A stretch of DNA of 64,000 bases from Novosphingobium naphthalenivorans NBRC 102051 (GTDB lineage: Bacteria > Pseudomonadota > Alphaproteobacteria > Sphingomonadales > Sphingomonadaceae): contig NZ_BCTX01000006.1 in the NCBI RefSeq assembly GCF_001590985.1, forward strand, positions 43,643 through 107,642. Reading direction: 5' to 3'. The notes under the pieces were generated by a model. The model was not told where the DNA came from and searched no databases. It saw only the letters and a program-made list of their open reading frames with translations. The first letter of the stretch is position 1. Each line of letters starts with the position of its first letter. Position numbers and translations under genes: made by a program. This document shows positions 43,647-52,047 of the stretch, one piece after another.

Positions 43647-43811
43647 ATGCGCGCCGTCGAACATAGGGGTCTCAGTTCGGGCGACGCACGCGCACGCATG
43701 CTGCACGCCGGTCCCAACGCAATATTCCGCCCTGGGTCTTTGTCGGAATCTATAAAGTTGGCGATGTATGGGCACTGCAAAGTAAAACCAGATATCGGTA
43801 CCACCGAATAG
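43647..43811 (+). pseudogene. N-terminal remnant of a P-type cation ATPase
   Basis: The 54-residue frame opens with HRGLSSGDARARMLHAGPNA, the cation-ATPase N-terminal domain pattern (GLSxxEAxxRLxxxGPN). It then loses similarity and stops. GAGAGG precedes the ATG. Full pumps are 700-900 residues, so only the regulatory cap survives. PAP2 begins 30 bases on. It may be a remnant or a short expressed peptide. Confidence 0.6.
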
Positions 43812-43841
43812 ACGTTCCTCAAATGGCCATCTCCGAGTTCA

Positions 43842-44678
43842 ATGACCGAAAAACCTGAAATCACACTCCTTCTTATTTGTTTCAAGCGGATCAAGGCGAC
43901 GGCGCAAGGTCTGCTTCGCAAGGTTGTAACGCCGCCACGCGTAGCTTCGCCGCGGTCTTGGACAGAGCGGATGACGCTAATTGGCCTTTTCGCCTGCTTC
44001 GGCATCGTCATCATTCATCCTTTTGATGCGGATGTGGTACGGGCGCTTTCGAGGAGTCCTGATCCGCCTATTGTCCTTCTGCGCGCCATCACCGATGTCG
44101 GCCTATCGACATGGTATCTGATCACTGCATTTATTGTGATGATGGTAGCAAGCCTCATGAACTGGCGTGCCCTCAAGCCCAATCACCGCGCGCTCCTTGC
44201 GCTCTCTTACAGCCAAGCGGCTTTCGCGTTTACCGCTATTGCGGCGACGGGCTTATTGGCCGATCTTGCTAAGATTCTAGTTGGTCGTGCCAGACCGAAA
44301 TTCCTGGACCTCTATGGACCCGATTATTTTCGGCCCCTCCATGTGGGATATGATTTCGCAAGCTTTCCCTCGGGCCACTCCACCACGTTGGGAGCGATCG
44401 CTGCGATTCTCAGTCTCTGGTTTCCCCGCGCACGGTTTGCCATCACTGGCTTAGCGCTCGTATTTGCCCTTTCTCGTTCTGCGGCCGACTCGCACTATCC
44501 AAGCGATGTATTCGCCGGCTTTGTTGTCGGTTTCCTCCTGACGATTCTCCTCGCCCGCCTTCTCGCCCGTCGTGGAGCTGGCTTCCGTTTTTCGGGCAAC
44601 GCCTTGATGCCGGCCCTGCGCTTCAAGCGCACTTCATCGCTTCACCGCTGCCCGGCTCGCAGCCAATTCTCCTCGTGA
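43842..44678 (+). CDS. PAP2-family membrane phosphatase
   Basis: The 278-residue protein has about six membrane helices and the three phosphatase motifs: KILVGRARP, PSGHS and SRSAADSHYPSDV. It would dephosphorylate lipid phosphates (for example undecaprenyl pyrophosphate or phosphatidic acid) on the periplasmic face. Its last 45 bases overlap the 3' end of the padR-like gene on the other strand. Confidence 0.88.
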   Translation: MTEKPEITLLLICFKRIKATAQGLLRKVVTPPRVASPRSWTERMTLIGLFACFGIVIIHPFDADVVRALSRSPDPPIVLLRAITDVGLSTWYLITAFIVMMVASLMNWRALKPNHRALLALSYSQAAFAFTAIAATGLLADLAKILVGRARPKFLDLYGPDYFRPLHVGYDFASFPSGHSTTLGAIAAILSLWFPRARFAITGLALVFALSRSAADSHYPSDVFAGFVVGFLLTILLARLLARRGAGFRFSGNALMPALRFKRTSSLHRCPARSQFSS

Positions 44679-45026
44679 TCCGGGGGCCTTCTCTTTCAGT
44701 TGCGTCTTCTTCGTCTTCGCTTTCATCGCTTCGCCGCTCAGCTCCCGTAGACGTATCTTGGCGAGAGCCAGCCCTGCCTTCCCGAAATCAGTGGCCGAGT
44801 AGAGCTTGCGTACTGTTCTTCCCTCTCTCAACCGGCGACAAGAAAGATAGCCTCTGCGCTCCATCGCATGCAGCATTGGGTAAAGCGTGCCGGGGCTTAG
44901 CTTGTAGCCATGACGCGCCAATTCATCGATCATCCACTGGCCGTAGATCTCATGTTCGGCCGCGTGATGGAGGATGTGGAGCCGTACCAAGCCGGCAAGA
45001 AGATCATGATGCTCAAGGGAAGACAT
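44634..45026 (-). CDS. PadR-family transcriptional regulator
   Basis: The 130-residue protein has an N-terminal winged helix typical of PadR (LHILHHAAEHEIYGQWMIDELARHG, LSPGTLYPMLHAMERRGYL) and a Lys-rich C-terminus. PadR proteins repress efflux or stress genes and release on ligand binding. It is a candidate for the TATCG-N5-CGATA sites, though none lies before its own start. Confidence 0.88.
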   Translation of the reverse strand: MSSLEHHDLLAGLVRLHILHHAAEHEIYGQWMIDELARHGYKLSPGTLYPMLHAMERRGYLSCRRLREGRTVRKLYSATDFGKAGLALAKIRLRELSGEAMKAKTKKTQLKEKAPGSRGELAASRAAVKR

Positions 45027-45218
45027 ATCCTGACCAGTAGCTTCCTAAACAGGGGTTGCGGCTCGAGCCCAAGCCGGAATTAGCATAGCACGGTTCTTCT
45101 GGGCCGACATGAGCGACACTAGGCAACAGCCTGCGTCCGCAACAGGCCCTAAGATCGAAAATCCGACCCCCACTTCCAAGCATCCAACAACAACCCAGGC
45201 TGCGGCCGCCGGACCGGC

Positions 45219-45701
45219 TCAAGGAGCCCGTTTGAAACCGCGGTGCAACCATTCATAGATCACGCGATCCAAGGAGAATTTTCCTCCGCCGACACCGATG
45301 ATATCAAGCAGCAGCGTGACAGCGCCAAGGTACACCGCGCCCCACACCCAATCGCCGTACGCCTCGATACCCGCCACGGTGCTCCCCTCACCCACAAAAG
45401 AAGCCGCAAACCCCGCGAGCGCTCGCGCGCCGAAATCGGCAACTGCCAGCCACCCGGCTAAGCGAACGAGTGCACCCACGATCAAACTCCCGCCGAGAAC
45501 AATTTCGGCGACACCGATGCCAGCGCATAGGATTCTCACCGACTGACCACACGCGGGACCGCAGTCGCAGACCGTCAGGAGCTCCGGAAGACGCTTTCCA
45601 TAGGGAATAACAAGCATCAAGCCGATCAACATGCGCGAAGGCATGTGCCACCAAGACGCATCGGTTTTCGTAAGCGAAAGAACGGATTCAGCCCATCTCA
45701 T
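45219..45701 (-). CDS. DoxX-like membrane protein
   Basis: The 160-residue protein has about four helices (MLIGLMLVIPYG, ILCAGIGVAEIVLGGSLIVGALV, WGAVYLGAVTLLLDIIGVGGG) and matches DoxX/DoxD-type quinol-associated membrane proteins. I set the start at 45701 because further upstream the frame runs through an operator and then the IS element. The 192 bases between it and the PadR gene contain nothing I can name. Confidence 0.6.
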   Translation of the reverse strand: MRWAESVLSLTKTDASWWHMPSRMLIGLMLVIPYGKRLPELLTVCDCGPACGQSVRILCAGIGVAEIVLGGSLIVGALVRLAGWLAVADFGARALAGFAASFVGEGSTVAGIEAYGDWVWGAVYLGAVTLLLDIIGVGGGKFSLDRVIYEWLHRGFKRAP

Positions 45702-45731
45702 AATCGGGCAACGATATCGGTATCCGATTAT
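45700..45731. promoter_or_regulatory. Palindromic operator, site 3, upstream of the DoxX-like gene
   Basis: TATCGGTATCCGATT (45715-45729) matches TATCG-N5-CGATA with one change. A larger inverted repeat, ATAATCGG (45700-45707) with CCGATTAT (45724-45731), encloses it. It overlaps or adjoins the DoxX-like start. Confidence 0.55.
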
Positions 45732-45876
45732 GATATCAAGCATGCATAAGCGATCAGATTCGCCCTGCCGCTCCCACCGTCCTACCGCACTTTGCCACAC
45801 CGGATCTGTAAGCCCGGGACTCGCGACCCGACGTTCCCGCGAACCGTAGCGAGCCTGCCATTCGGCACGGTCGCTT

Positions 45877-45886
45877 GGCCTCAAGA
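45877..45886. repeat. Left target-site duplication of the IS
   Basis: GGCCTCAAGA directly abuts the left IS end and is repeated exactly at 47397-47406 beyond the right end. Confidence 0.85.
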
Positions 45887-45970
45887 TGTTCCCCGTCAGC
45901 CCCCCTGAGACAAATTGAGGGACTTTCCGAAGGGAGGATTTCTGGTTCATCGTAGCCGTAAGGAGCGAAG

Positions 45971-46345
45971 ATGAGACAGAAATCCGGACCGGGCAAAGCG
46001 CCCGCAGAACAAGTGCTGAAGGACATCCGGCGCCAGACGCGTCGGCAGTATTCGGCGGAGGAGAAGATCCGCATCGTGCTGGAAGGACTGCGCGGCGAGG
46101 AGAACATCTCCGAGTTGTGCCGCCGGGAAGGCATCGCCGCCTCGATGTATTATGGCTGGTCCAAGGAGTTCCTGGAGGCCGGCAAACGCCGATTGGCCGG
46201 TGACACTGCGCGAGCCGCAACGCCTGGCGAGGTGAAGGATCTTCGTCGCGAGGCCATCGCCTTGAAGGAGGTCGTGGCCGATCTCACCCTGGAGAACCGC
46301 CTGCTTAAAAAAAGCATGAACGGGGATGGGGAGGACGAGGCATGA
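45971..46345 (+). CDS. IS3-like transposase OrfA
   Basis: The 124-residue HTH protein (YSAEEKIRIVLEGLRGEENI, ELCRREGIAASMYYGWSKEF) has a C-terminal leucine-zipper-like helix (LRREAIALKEVVADLTLENR). A run of seven A at 46307-46313 and a -1 frame open from 46309 into orfB would allow an OrfAB fusion. The stop overlaps the orfB ATG. Confidence 0.9.
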   Translation: MRQKSGPGKAPAEQVLKDIRRQTRRQYSAEEKIRIVLEGLRGEENISELCRREGIAASMYYGWSKEFLEAGKRRLAGDTARAATPGEVKDLRREAIALKEVVADLTLENRLLKKSMNGDGEDEA

Positions 46346-47322
46346 GATATCCCGCATCCGAGAAGGCCGAAATCATCGAGCTGGTCGAGCAGTCACATCT
46401 GCCAGCCAAGCGCACGCTGGACAAACTCGGCGTTTCCCGCTCGACGTTCTACCGCTGGTATGACCGATATTGCGAAGGCGGGCCTGAAGCGCTGGCGGAC
46501 CATCGCTCACGTCCCGACCGCGTCTGGAATCGCATCCCGGACGATGTCCGCCGTCAGATCATTGACCTGGCGCTGGAGCTTCCTGAACTCTCGCCGCGGG
46601 AGTTGGCCGTTCGCTTCACCGACGAACGAAAGTACTTTGTCTCGGAGGCTTCGGTCTATCGGCTGTTGAAGGCCCATGACCTCATCACCAGCCCGGCTTA
46701 TGTGGTGATCAAGGCGGCGAACGAGTTCAAGGACAAGACCACCGCGATCAACCAGCTTTGGCAGACGGACTTCACCTACCTCAAGATCACCGGCTGGGGC
46801 TGGTACTACCTGTCGACGGTGCTGGACGACTTCTCGCGCTACATCGTGGCGTGGAGGCTCGGTCCTACGATGTGCGCCTCCGACGTCACCGCCACGCTCG
46901 ATCAGGCGCTGGCGGCATCGGGCCTTGATCACATCACCGTTGCGCACCGGCCGAGGCTGCTCAGCGACAATGGCGCGTCTTATGTTGCAGGCGATCTGGC
47001 CGACTGGCTCAAAGACAAGGGCATGCAGCACGTGCGGGGCGCACCGTATCACCCGCAAACCCAGGGCAAGATCGAGCGCTGGCACCAGACCCTGAAGAAC
47101 CGCATTCTGCTCGAAAACTATTATCTACCAGGCGATCTCGAACGACAGATCGGCGCCTTCGTCGAGCACTACAATCAAGTTCGCTATCATGAGAGCATCG
47201 AAAACGTCACACCAGCCGACGTCTACTTCGGCCGAGCGGAGACCATCCTCGCAGAACGCAGACGCATCAAGCTTGCTACCATCGCAACCCGTCGCTTGCA
47301 GCATCGGCTGCAGGCAGCTTAA
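46342..47322 (+). CDS. IS3-like transposase OrfB (DDE integrase core)
   Basis: The 326-residue protein has an HTH N-terminus and an rve core: first Asp in WQTDFTYLKI, second Asp in LLSDNGASY, Glu in QTQGKIERWHQTLKNR. All three catalytic residues are present. The start ATG overlaps the orfA stop by ATGA. Confidence 0.92.
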   Translation: MRYPASEKAEIIELVEQSHLPAKRTLDKLGVSRSTFYRWYDRYCEGGPEALADHRSRPDRVWNRIPDDVRRQIIDLALELPELSPRELAVRFTDERKYFVSEASVYRLLKAHDLITSPAYVVIKAANEFKDKTTAINQLWQTDFTYLKITGWGWYYLSTVLDDFSRYIVAWRLGPTMCASDVTATLDQALAASGLDHITVAHRPRLLSDNGASYVAGDLADWLKDKGMQHVRGAPYHPQTQGKIERWHQTLKNRILLENYYLPGDLERQIGAFVEHYNQVRYHESIENVTPADVYFGRAETILAERRRIKLATIATRRLQHRLQAA

Positions 47323-47396
47323 ACTCTAACCCCTGATGAGCCAGAGCCTCTCTTCTCGAAACGCCTGATCAGTCTCAAATTATCTGACGACGAACA

Positions 47397-47406
47397 GGCC
47401 TCAAGA
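47397..47406. repeat. Right target-site duplication of the IS
   Basis: An exact copy of the 10-base sequence at 45877-45886, immediately after the right IS end. Confidence 0.85.
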
Positions 47407-47554
47407 CAGACCTAAAGGCGCCTCAGCATTGTCGGTGAAAACTCATGAGGCCCGCTTCAGGCTCTCTCGGGACGCGTCCGCGCAATGTGCCGCAAGTCTG
47501 AGAAAAGCAAAACGGTGAGCAATCGCTCACACCTCAAGCCAACCTTGAGAGGAG

Positions 47555-47631
47555 TGGCGCGCCCGACACGATTCGAACGTGTGGCCTCCACCTTCGGAGG
47601 GTGGCGCTCTATCCAGCTGAGCTACGGGCGC
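47555..47631 (-). tRNA. tRNA-Arg (anticodon CCG), intact
   Basis: The minus strand folds to a full cloverleaf: acceptor GCGCCCG/CGGGCGC, D stem GCTC/GAGC, anticodon stem CCACC/GGTGG with loop CTCCGAA (anticodon CCG, reads CGG) and T stem ACACG/CGTGT with loop TTCGAAT. The discriminator G is followed by an encoded CCA. It lies 150 bases right of the IS copy and 281 bases left of the matching block in the half gene at 47872. Confidence 0.95.
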
Positions 47632-47869
47632 ATCTCACATTGCCTAGTCCGACCGACCTCTACAGGTCAACAGATTCGGCAAATCATTCTCAAAGCCTCA
47701 GCCAGCTCGCTGGATTGCTACGCCCGAATCCGCTGTGCTTTTCCGGAAGCTGCTTACGCGGCGCTTACGCGGAAAAATATCGAACTTGAGCGCTCTGCTG
47801 AGGCCAACCTAACAATCGGACTTTACGCGTCTTTCCTCATTATACTCGAAACACAGCACCCTTGACATC
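47632..47869. other. Spacer between intact and broken tRNA-Arg, probable element end
   Basis: This 238-base stretch has no gene and no tRNA. It contains a short direct repeat (GCTTACGCGGCGCTTACGCGG). It is lower in GC than the chromosome to its right, consistent with it belonging to the element. Confidence 0.5.
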
Positions 47870-47912
<43 letters not shown>

Positions 47913-48080
47913 AGTGGAGGGGCGGTTAGCAGAGCACGGCGGGGGTTTCCAGCGGCAATTCATCGCCATCCCCGTTCCAGCGCATATTGTTGCCCCGCCA
48001 GATGTTTCCCTGCCCCCCGCCGTCAGGGAATTGGCGTCATTAGGGAATTGGCAAGGCGCGCCGCACTATCTTGGGGCGTC

Positions 48081-48509
48081 ATGGACGTCACTCCGAACAA
48101 TCTGGACAGCATGAACCTGACCGGCATGGCGGCCGGCGGGCAGGAATGTGCGCCGTGCGAACCGGAATCGGCCGGCACGCTCGGCCTGAAGTGGTCTGCG
48201 CTCCATGATGCGGCCGATGTCGTCGCGGCCATTGCCGGTGCGGACACCGGGCCCCGCCCGGCCGGGATTCGCGATTTCCCCGCCGCGATACGCAGTGCCG
48301 GGAACAGCCGGCGCGCCATGGCCGAGCAGGGCATCGAGGATCTCTCCGCGCTGATGGAAGCCGGGCTTGCCGCCCTGCTCTCCGCCATCGGGCACGGAAC
48401 TGAGCCGCACGGGGCGGCGAAGGCGCTGTGGCGCGAGTTCAATGCGGCACGCGACGCGGTGCTGGACCTTGCCCCGGCCGGCCCCGGCGATCCCTGCCAG
48501 GTGGCCTGA
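48081..48509 (+). CDS. Hypothetical protein, chromosomal
   Basis: A 142-residue Ala/Gly-rich frame with amphipathic helices (SALHDAADVVAAIAG, DLSALMEAGLAALLSAIG) and no signal peptide. I recognise no domain. The start ATG 48081 is chosen because the longer frame runs back into the tRNA fragment. The first chromosomal gene after the junction; moderate coding support only. Confidence 0.5.
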   Translation: MDVTPNNLDSMNLTGMAAGGQECAPCEPESAGTLGLKWSALHDAADVVAAIAGADTGPRPAGIRDFPAAIRSAGNSRRAMAEQGIEDLSALMEAGLAALLSAIGHGTEPHGAAKALWREFNAARDAVLDLAPAGPGDPCQVA

Positions 48510-48556
48510 CCGCCGAATCGGCCTTGATCGTTCCTGCTATGTTCCTATGATGGGGC

Positions 48557-49057
48557 ATGGCTGACGCTGATTCTCCCCTTTCCGGCTCTTCCCTTGCCAG
48601 CTTCACTGCGCCCGATGTTGCGCGCGGAATCGGGCGGCTCTTTGCCCGCAACGACATCTGGTGCCTTGCGGAAATGCCGCTGCGTTGCGGGCGGCGGGCG
48701 GACCTGATGGGGATCGACGCCAAGGGCCACGTCATCATTGTCGAGATCAAGGTGAGCCGGGCGGACCTGCTCGGCGATGGCAAGTGGACCGACTATCTTG
48801 ATTACTGCGACCGCTTCTACTGGGGCCTGTCCCCGGAACTGGACAGGGCGCCGCTGGAAACGGAAGCCTTCCTTCCGGACCGCTGCGGCGTGATTGTCGC
48901 GGACGGCTATGACGCGGAAATCCTGCGCCCCGCGCCGCTGAGCCAGCTTGCCGCGGCCCGCCGCAAGGTCGAGGTCGAACGGCTTGCCCGCGCTTCGCTG
49001 CGGCGGCTGGTAAATCTGGGCGACGCACACACGCAGCAATGGGGCGGTCAGGGCTGA
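48557..49057 (+). CDS. mmcB: MmcB-family DNA repair protein
   Basis: The 166-residue PD-(D/E)XK-like protein contains EMPLRCGRRADLMGIDAKGHVIIVEIKVSRADLLGD, with the E-x-K motif (VEIKVS), and WTDYLDYCDRFYWG, matching the alphaproteobacterial MmcB family linked to mitomycin C resistance. Intact and of typical length. Confidence 0.9.
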   Translation: MADADSPLSGSSLASFTAPDVARGIGRLFARNDIWCLAEMPLRCGRRADLMGIDAKGHVIIVEIKVSRADLLGDGKWTDYLDYCDRFYWGLSPELDRAPLETEAFLPDRCGVIVADGYDAEILRPAPLSQLAAARRKVEVERLARASLRRLVNLGDAHTQQWGGQG

Positions 49058-49112
49058 TACCTTTGCGGCGCGATCGCACGGCGATAGTGCAGGCACTGCC
49101 TGCAGGAGCCGC

Positions 49113-49301
49113 CTAGGTCCGGGCCAGGTTCCGCGCCGTCAGCCGCTCCGCGACCGTCCGGCGCTCCTCCTCGCTCATGTCCCGCCAGCTTGCGATTTCG
49201 TCCAGGGTGCGGCGACATCCCAGGCACCAGCCGGTTTGCCGATCGATCCGGCACACGCCAGTACAGGGCGAAGGGGTGCAGGGAGAGGGAACGCCAGCCA
49301 T
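49113..49301 (-). CDS. DUF1289 domain protein
   Basis: The 62-residue protein has the Cys pattern SPCTGVCRIDRQTGWCLGC, followed by RTLDEIASWRDMSEEER, diagnostic of DUF1289 (four-Cys, probably metal-binding). ATG 49301 has GAGAGG upstream; the longer frame begins with TTG. Confidence 0.85.
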   Translation of the reverse strand: MAGVPSPCTPSPCTGVCRIDRQTGWCLGCRRTLDEIASWRDMSEEERRTVAERLTARNLART

Positions 49302-49582
49302 CGCGCGCCTCTCAGCAGGGCCGGGCATGGCAGGCAAGCGCAATTTTCTTGCGTTATGGTGCAATGCACACTAGAGGACCTGCCAGCAACCGGCGCGCGA
49401 GGCCCAGCTTCGCCGCAATCCGAGAGCAGCGTGGGGTTTCGGCGGATACCGCCAGACCGGCCCGGACGAGCGGTTGTCCTTGAACCCAAGCTTCCTTCTT
49501 CACGCAGGGTCGCCCGAAACGACACCTTGCCGTGTGCGCGGACCAGAAGCCCCGCGCGCTCCGCACTTATTGAAAGTGACGT

Positions 49583-51151
49583 ATGTCCTATTTTTCCGAA
49601 CTTGGCCTTGCCGAGCCCATTCTCCGCGCGCTCGAAGCCAAGGGCTACACCGACCCCTCGCCGATCCAGCGCAAGGCGATCCCTTCGCTGCTGGAAGGCC
49701 GCGACCTGCTCGGCATCGCGCAGACCGGCACCGGCAAGACCGCCGCGTTCTCGCTGCCTTCGCTGCACCGGCTCGCCGGTGATCCGCAGCCGCGCAAGAA
49801 CGCCGGCTGCCGGATGCTGGTGCTTTCGCCCACCCGCGAACTGGCGGCGCAGATCGCCGACAACATGCGCGGCTATGCGAAGTTCCTGAACCTCTCGATC
49901 CAGTGCGTGTTCGGCGGCGTCCCCGCCGGCAAGCAGGCGCGTGCGCTGGAGCGCGGCACCGATATCCTCGTCGCCACGCCCGGCCGCCTGCTCGACCTGA
50001 TCGACAGCCGCGCGCTGACGCTGCGCCATGTCGAGATCTTCGTGCTCGACGAAGCCGACCAGATGATGGACCTCGGCTTCATCGTGCCGCTGAAGCGCAT
50101 TGCCGCGCTGCTGCCCAAGCAGCGCCAGAGCCTGTTCTTCTCGGCCACCATGCCGCAGGCGATTGCCGAACTGGGCAAGCAGTTCATCAACAACCCGGTC
50201 AAGGTCGAAGTCGCGCCGCAGTCGACCACGGCCGAGCGCGTCGAACAGTACGCCACCTTCATCAACCAGGCCGAGAAGCAGGCGCTGCTGACCATCCGCC
50301 TGCGCGAGGGCCTTGCCCCCGATGCGGCGGAGAAGGCCGAGCACGGCGCGATCGACCGCGCGCTCGTCTTCACCCGCACCAAGCACGGCGCCGACCGCGT
50401 GGTGCGTCATCTGACCGCCGCCGGCATTCCCGCCGCCGCGATCCACGGCAACAAGAGCCAGGCGCAGCGCACCGCCGCGCTCGGCGGCTTCCGCCAGGGC
50501 ACCGTGCGCATTCTCGTCGCTACCGACATCGCCGCGCGCGGCATCGACGTTTCGGGCGTGAGCCACGTCTACAACTTCGAGATTCCCAACGTGCCCGAGC
50601 AGTACGTCCACCGCATCGGCCGCACCGCGCGTGCGGGCGCCGACGGCGTGGCGATCAGCTTCGTCGCGCCGGACGAGAAGCCCTATATCCGTGATATCGA
50701 GCGCCTCACCCGCGTGAAGCTCGAAGCGCTGCCGCTGCCCGAGGATTTCCAGAAGCAGGCCGCGCGCCTGCCCGCTCCCTCGCGCAAGGCCCCGGCCCAG
50801 CCGCAGGGCGAGCGCCGCCAGGGCGAGCGCAAGCCGGGTTCCGGCAAGCCCAGGGGCCAGCAGGGCCAGGGACGCGGTCAGGGCCATGGCCGGGACCAGG
50901 AACACGGCCGCGGCGGCCAGCGTGGAGGCCAGCGTGGCGACGAACGCCGCCATGATCGTCCCGCAGGCGAACGGCCCCAGGGCGAACGCTATCGCCACGA
51001 GGCCTCTCACGGCGAACACCGCCCCGAACACCGGGCAGACCACCGGGCAGATCAGGGCAGCGAGGACGGCGGCGATCGCAAGCGCCGTTTCCGTCCGCGC
51101 GGCCCCAAGGGCATGGGCGCGCACAAGAACAAGGTGCGCCGCACCGGCTAA
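49583..51151 (+). CDS. DEAD-box RNA helicase (RhlE type)
   Basis: The 522-residue protein has motif Q (GYTDPSPIQRKAIP), motif I AQTGTGKT, DEAD in VLDEADQMMD, SAT in FFSATMPQ and VI HRIGRTARAG. A long basic Gln/Gly/Arg/His-rich C-terminal tail (about 390-522) would bind RNA. It would unwind structured RNA in ribosome assembly or cold response. Confidence 0.93.
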   Translation: MSYFSELGLAEPILRALEAKGYTDPSPIQRKAIPSLLEGRDLLGIAQTGTGKTAAFSLPSLHRLAGDPQPRKNAGCRMLVLSPTRELAAQIADNMRGYAKFLNLSIQCVFGGVPAGKQARALERGTDILVATPGRLLDLIDSRALTLRHVEIFVLDEADQMMDLGFIVPLKRIAALLPKQRQSLFFSATMPQAIAELGKQFINNPVKVEVAPQSTTAERVEQYATFINQAEKQALLTIRLREGLAPDAAEKAEHGAIDRALVFTRTKHGADRVVRHLTAAGIPAAAIHGNKSQAQRTAALGGFRQGTVRILVATDIAARGIDVSGVSHVYNFEIPNVPEQYVHRIGRTARAGADGVAISFVAPDEKPYIRDIERLTRVKLEALPLPEDFQKQAARLPAPSRKAPAQPQGERRQGERKPGSGKPRGQQGQGRGQGHGRDQEHGRGGQRGGQRGDERRHDRPAGERPQGERYRHEASHGEHRPEHRADHRADQGSEDGGDRKRRFRPRGPKGMGAHKNKVRRTG

Positions 51152-51191
51152 GTCTGGCCTCCCGCGTCCTGCCGCGCCATAAGGCGGCCCG

Positions 51192-51926
51192 ATGCCAGCG
51201 AGTTTAGGTCCGGGCCTGTGGGCAATCGCCGCTTCCGCCGCCGCCATGACGGCGATCGTGGGCTTGCGCTATCTGCTGACCTCGGGCCTGTTCGCGTGGA
51301 TCACCGGCAAAGTGCGGCCCGGCCTCTATGAGGGGCTGGACCGCCAGATCCGGCGCGAAATCGGCTGGTCGCTGCTGTCTGCGGCGATCTACGGCGTTCC
51401 CGCAGGCCTCGTCGCATGGGGCTGGCGGGAGCACGGCTGGACGCGGATCTACACCGACCCGGCGGCCTATCCGCTGTGGTGGATGCCGGCATCGCTGCTG
51501 GCCTGCCTGTTCCTCCACGATACCTGGTTCTACTGGACCCACCGCTGGATGCACTGGCCCCGGCCGTTCCGTATGGCCCATGCCGTCCACCACGCCAGCC
51601 GCCCGCCGACGGCCTGGGCGGCCATGAGCTTTCACCCGGTCGAGGCCGTTACCGGCGCCGTGGTGATCCCGGCGCTGGTGTTCCTCGTGCCGGTTCACGT
51701 TGCCGTGCTGGGGCTCCTGCTCACGATCATGACGGTGATGGGCATTACCAATCACATGGGCTGGGAACTGTTCCCGCGCCGGCTGGTGCATTCGCGCATC
51801 GGCCACTGGCTGATCACCGCCAGCCACCACCACCGGCACCATGAGAGCTACCAGTGCAATTACGGGCTCTACTTCCGGTTCTGGGATCACGTGTGCGGAA
51901 CGGACCGGGGCCTGTCCGCCCCCTGA
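51192..51926 (+). CDS. Sterol desaturase/fatty acid hydroxylase family protein
   Basis: The 244-residue membrane protein has the diiron histidine boxes HDTWFYWTHRWMH, HAVHH and HHHRHH and about four helices. It would hydroxylate or desaturate a lipid or carotenoid-like substrate, which cannot be named. The stop falls in the first unit of a tandem repeat. Confidence 0.85.
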   Translation: MPASLGPGLWAIAASAAAMTAIVGLRYLLTSGLFAWITGKVRPGLYEGLDRQIRREIGWSLLSAAIYGVPAGLVAWGWREHGWTRIYTDPAAYPLWWMPASLLACLFLHDTWFYWTHRWMHWPRPFRMAHAVHHASRPPTAWAAMSFHPVEAVTGAVVIPALVFLVPVHVAVLGLLLTIMTVMGITNHMGWELFPRRLVHSRIGHWLITASHHHRHHESYQCNYGLYFRFWDHVCGTDRGLSAP

Positions 51927-51960
51927 TCGCACCTGATCGCACCTGATCGCACCTGATCGC
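51921..51960. repeat. Tandem 10-base repeat, four units
   Basis: ACCTGATCGC is repeated four times (first base of the first unit C). The first unit supplies the TGA stop of the desaturase gene. Replication slippage is a likely origin. Confidence 0.8.
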
Positions 51961-52047
51961 AAGGGACGGCGGACAAATGGCAGTTCGAACGCCCAATCCG
52001 GTCCGGCCGGGCTTGCCGCCGCTCTCCGCTCCGCTTAGGCGGGCCGG

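Larger units (their letters stand above)
45887..47396 (+). mobile_element. IS3-family-like insertion sequence (1510 bp)
   Basis: Terminal inverted repeats begin TGTTCCCCGTCAG on the left (45887) and TGTTCGTCGTCAG when the right end is read inward (from 47396). A further matching block TGAGAC lies at 45906. The ends are flanked by a 10-bp direct repeat GGCCTCAAGA. Two overlapping transposase frames fill the interior. Both ends, the duplication and both ORFs are intact, so the insertion looks recent. A 10-bp duplication is longer than the 3-5 bp usual for IS3. Confidence 0.88.

Noticed and set aside
43584..43775. 63-residue minus-strand frame in the gap after macB
   Set aside because: The plus strand there carries the P-type ATPase N-terminal pattern with its own ribosome-binding site, which explains the sequence better.
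45219..46220. 333-residue minus-strand frame
   Set aside because: It runs from the IS through its flank into the DoxX-like gene; only the part after 45701 resembles a protein, and the IS insertion is clearly younger.
49175..51247. 690-residue open frame on the minus strand
   Set aside because: It is the antisense shadow of the DEAD-box helicase and neighbours, caused by GC-rich codon use; no domain is recognisable.
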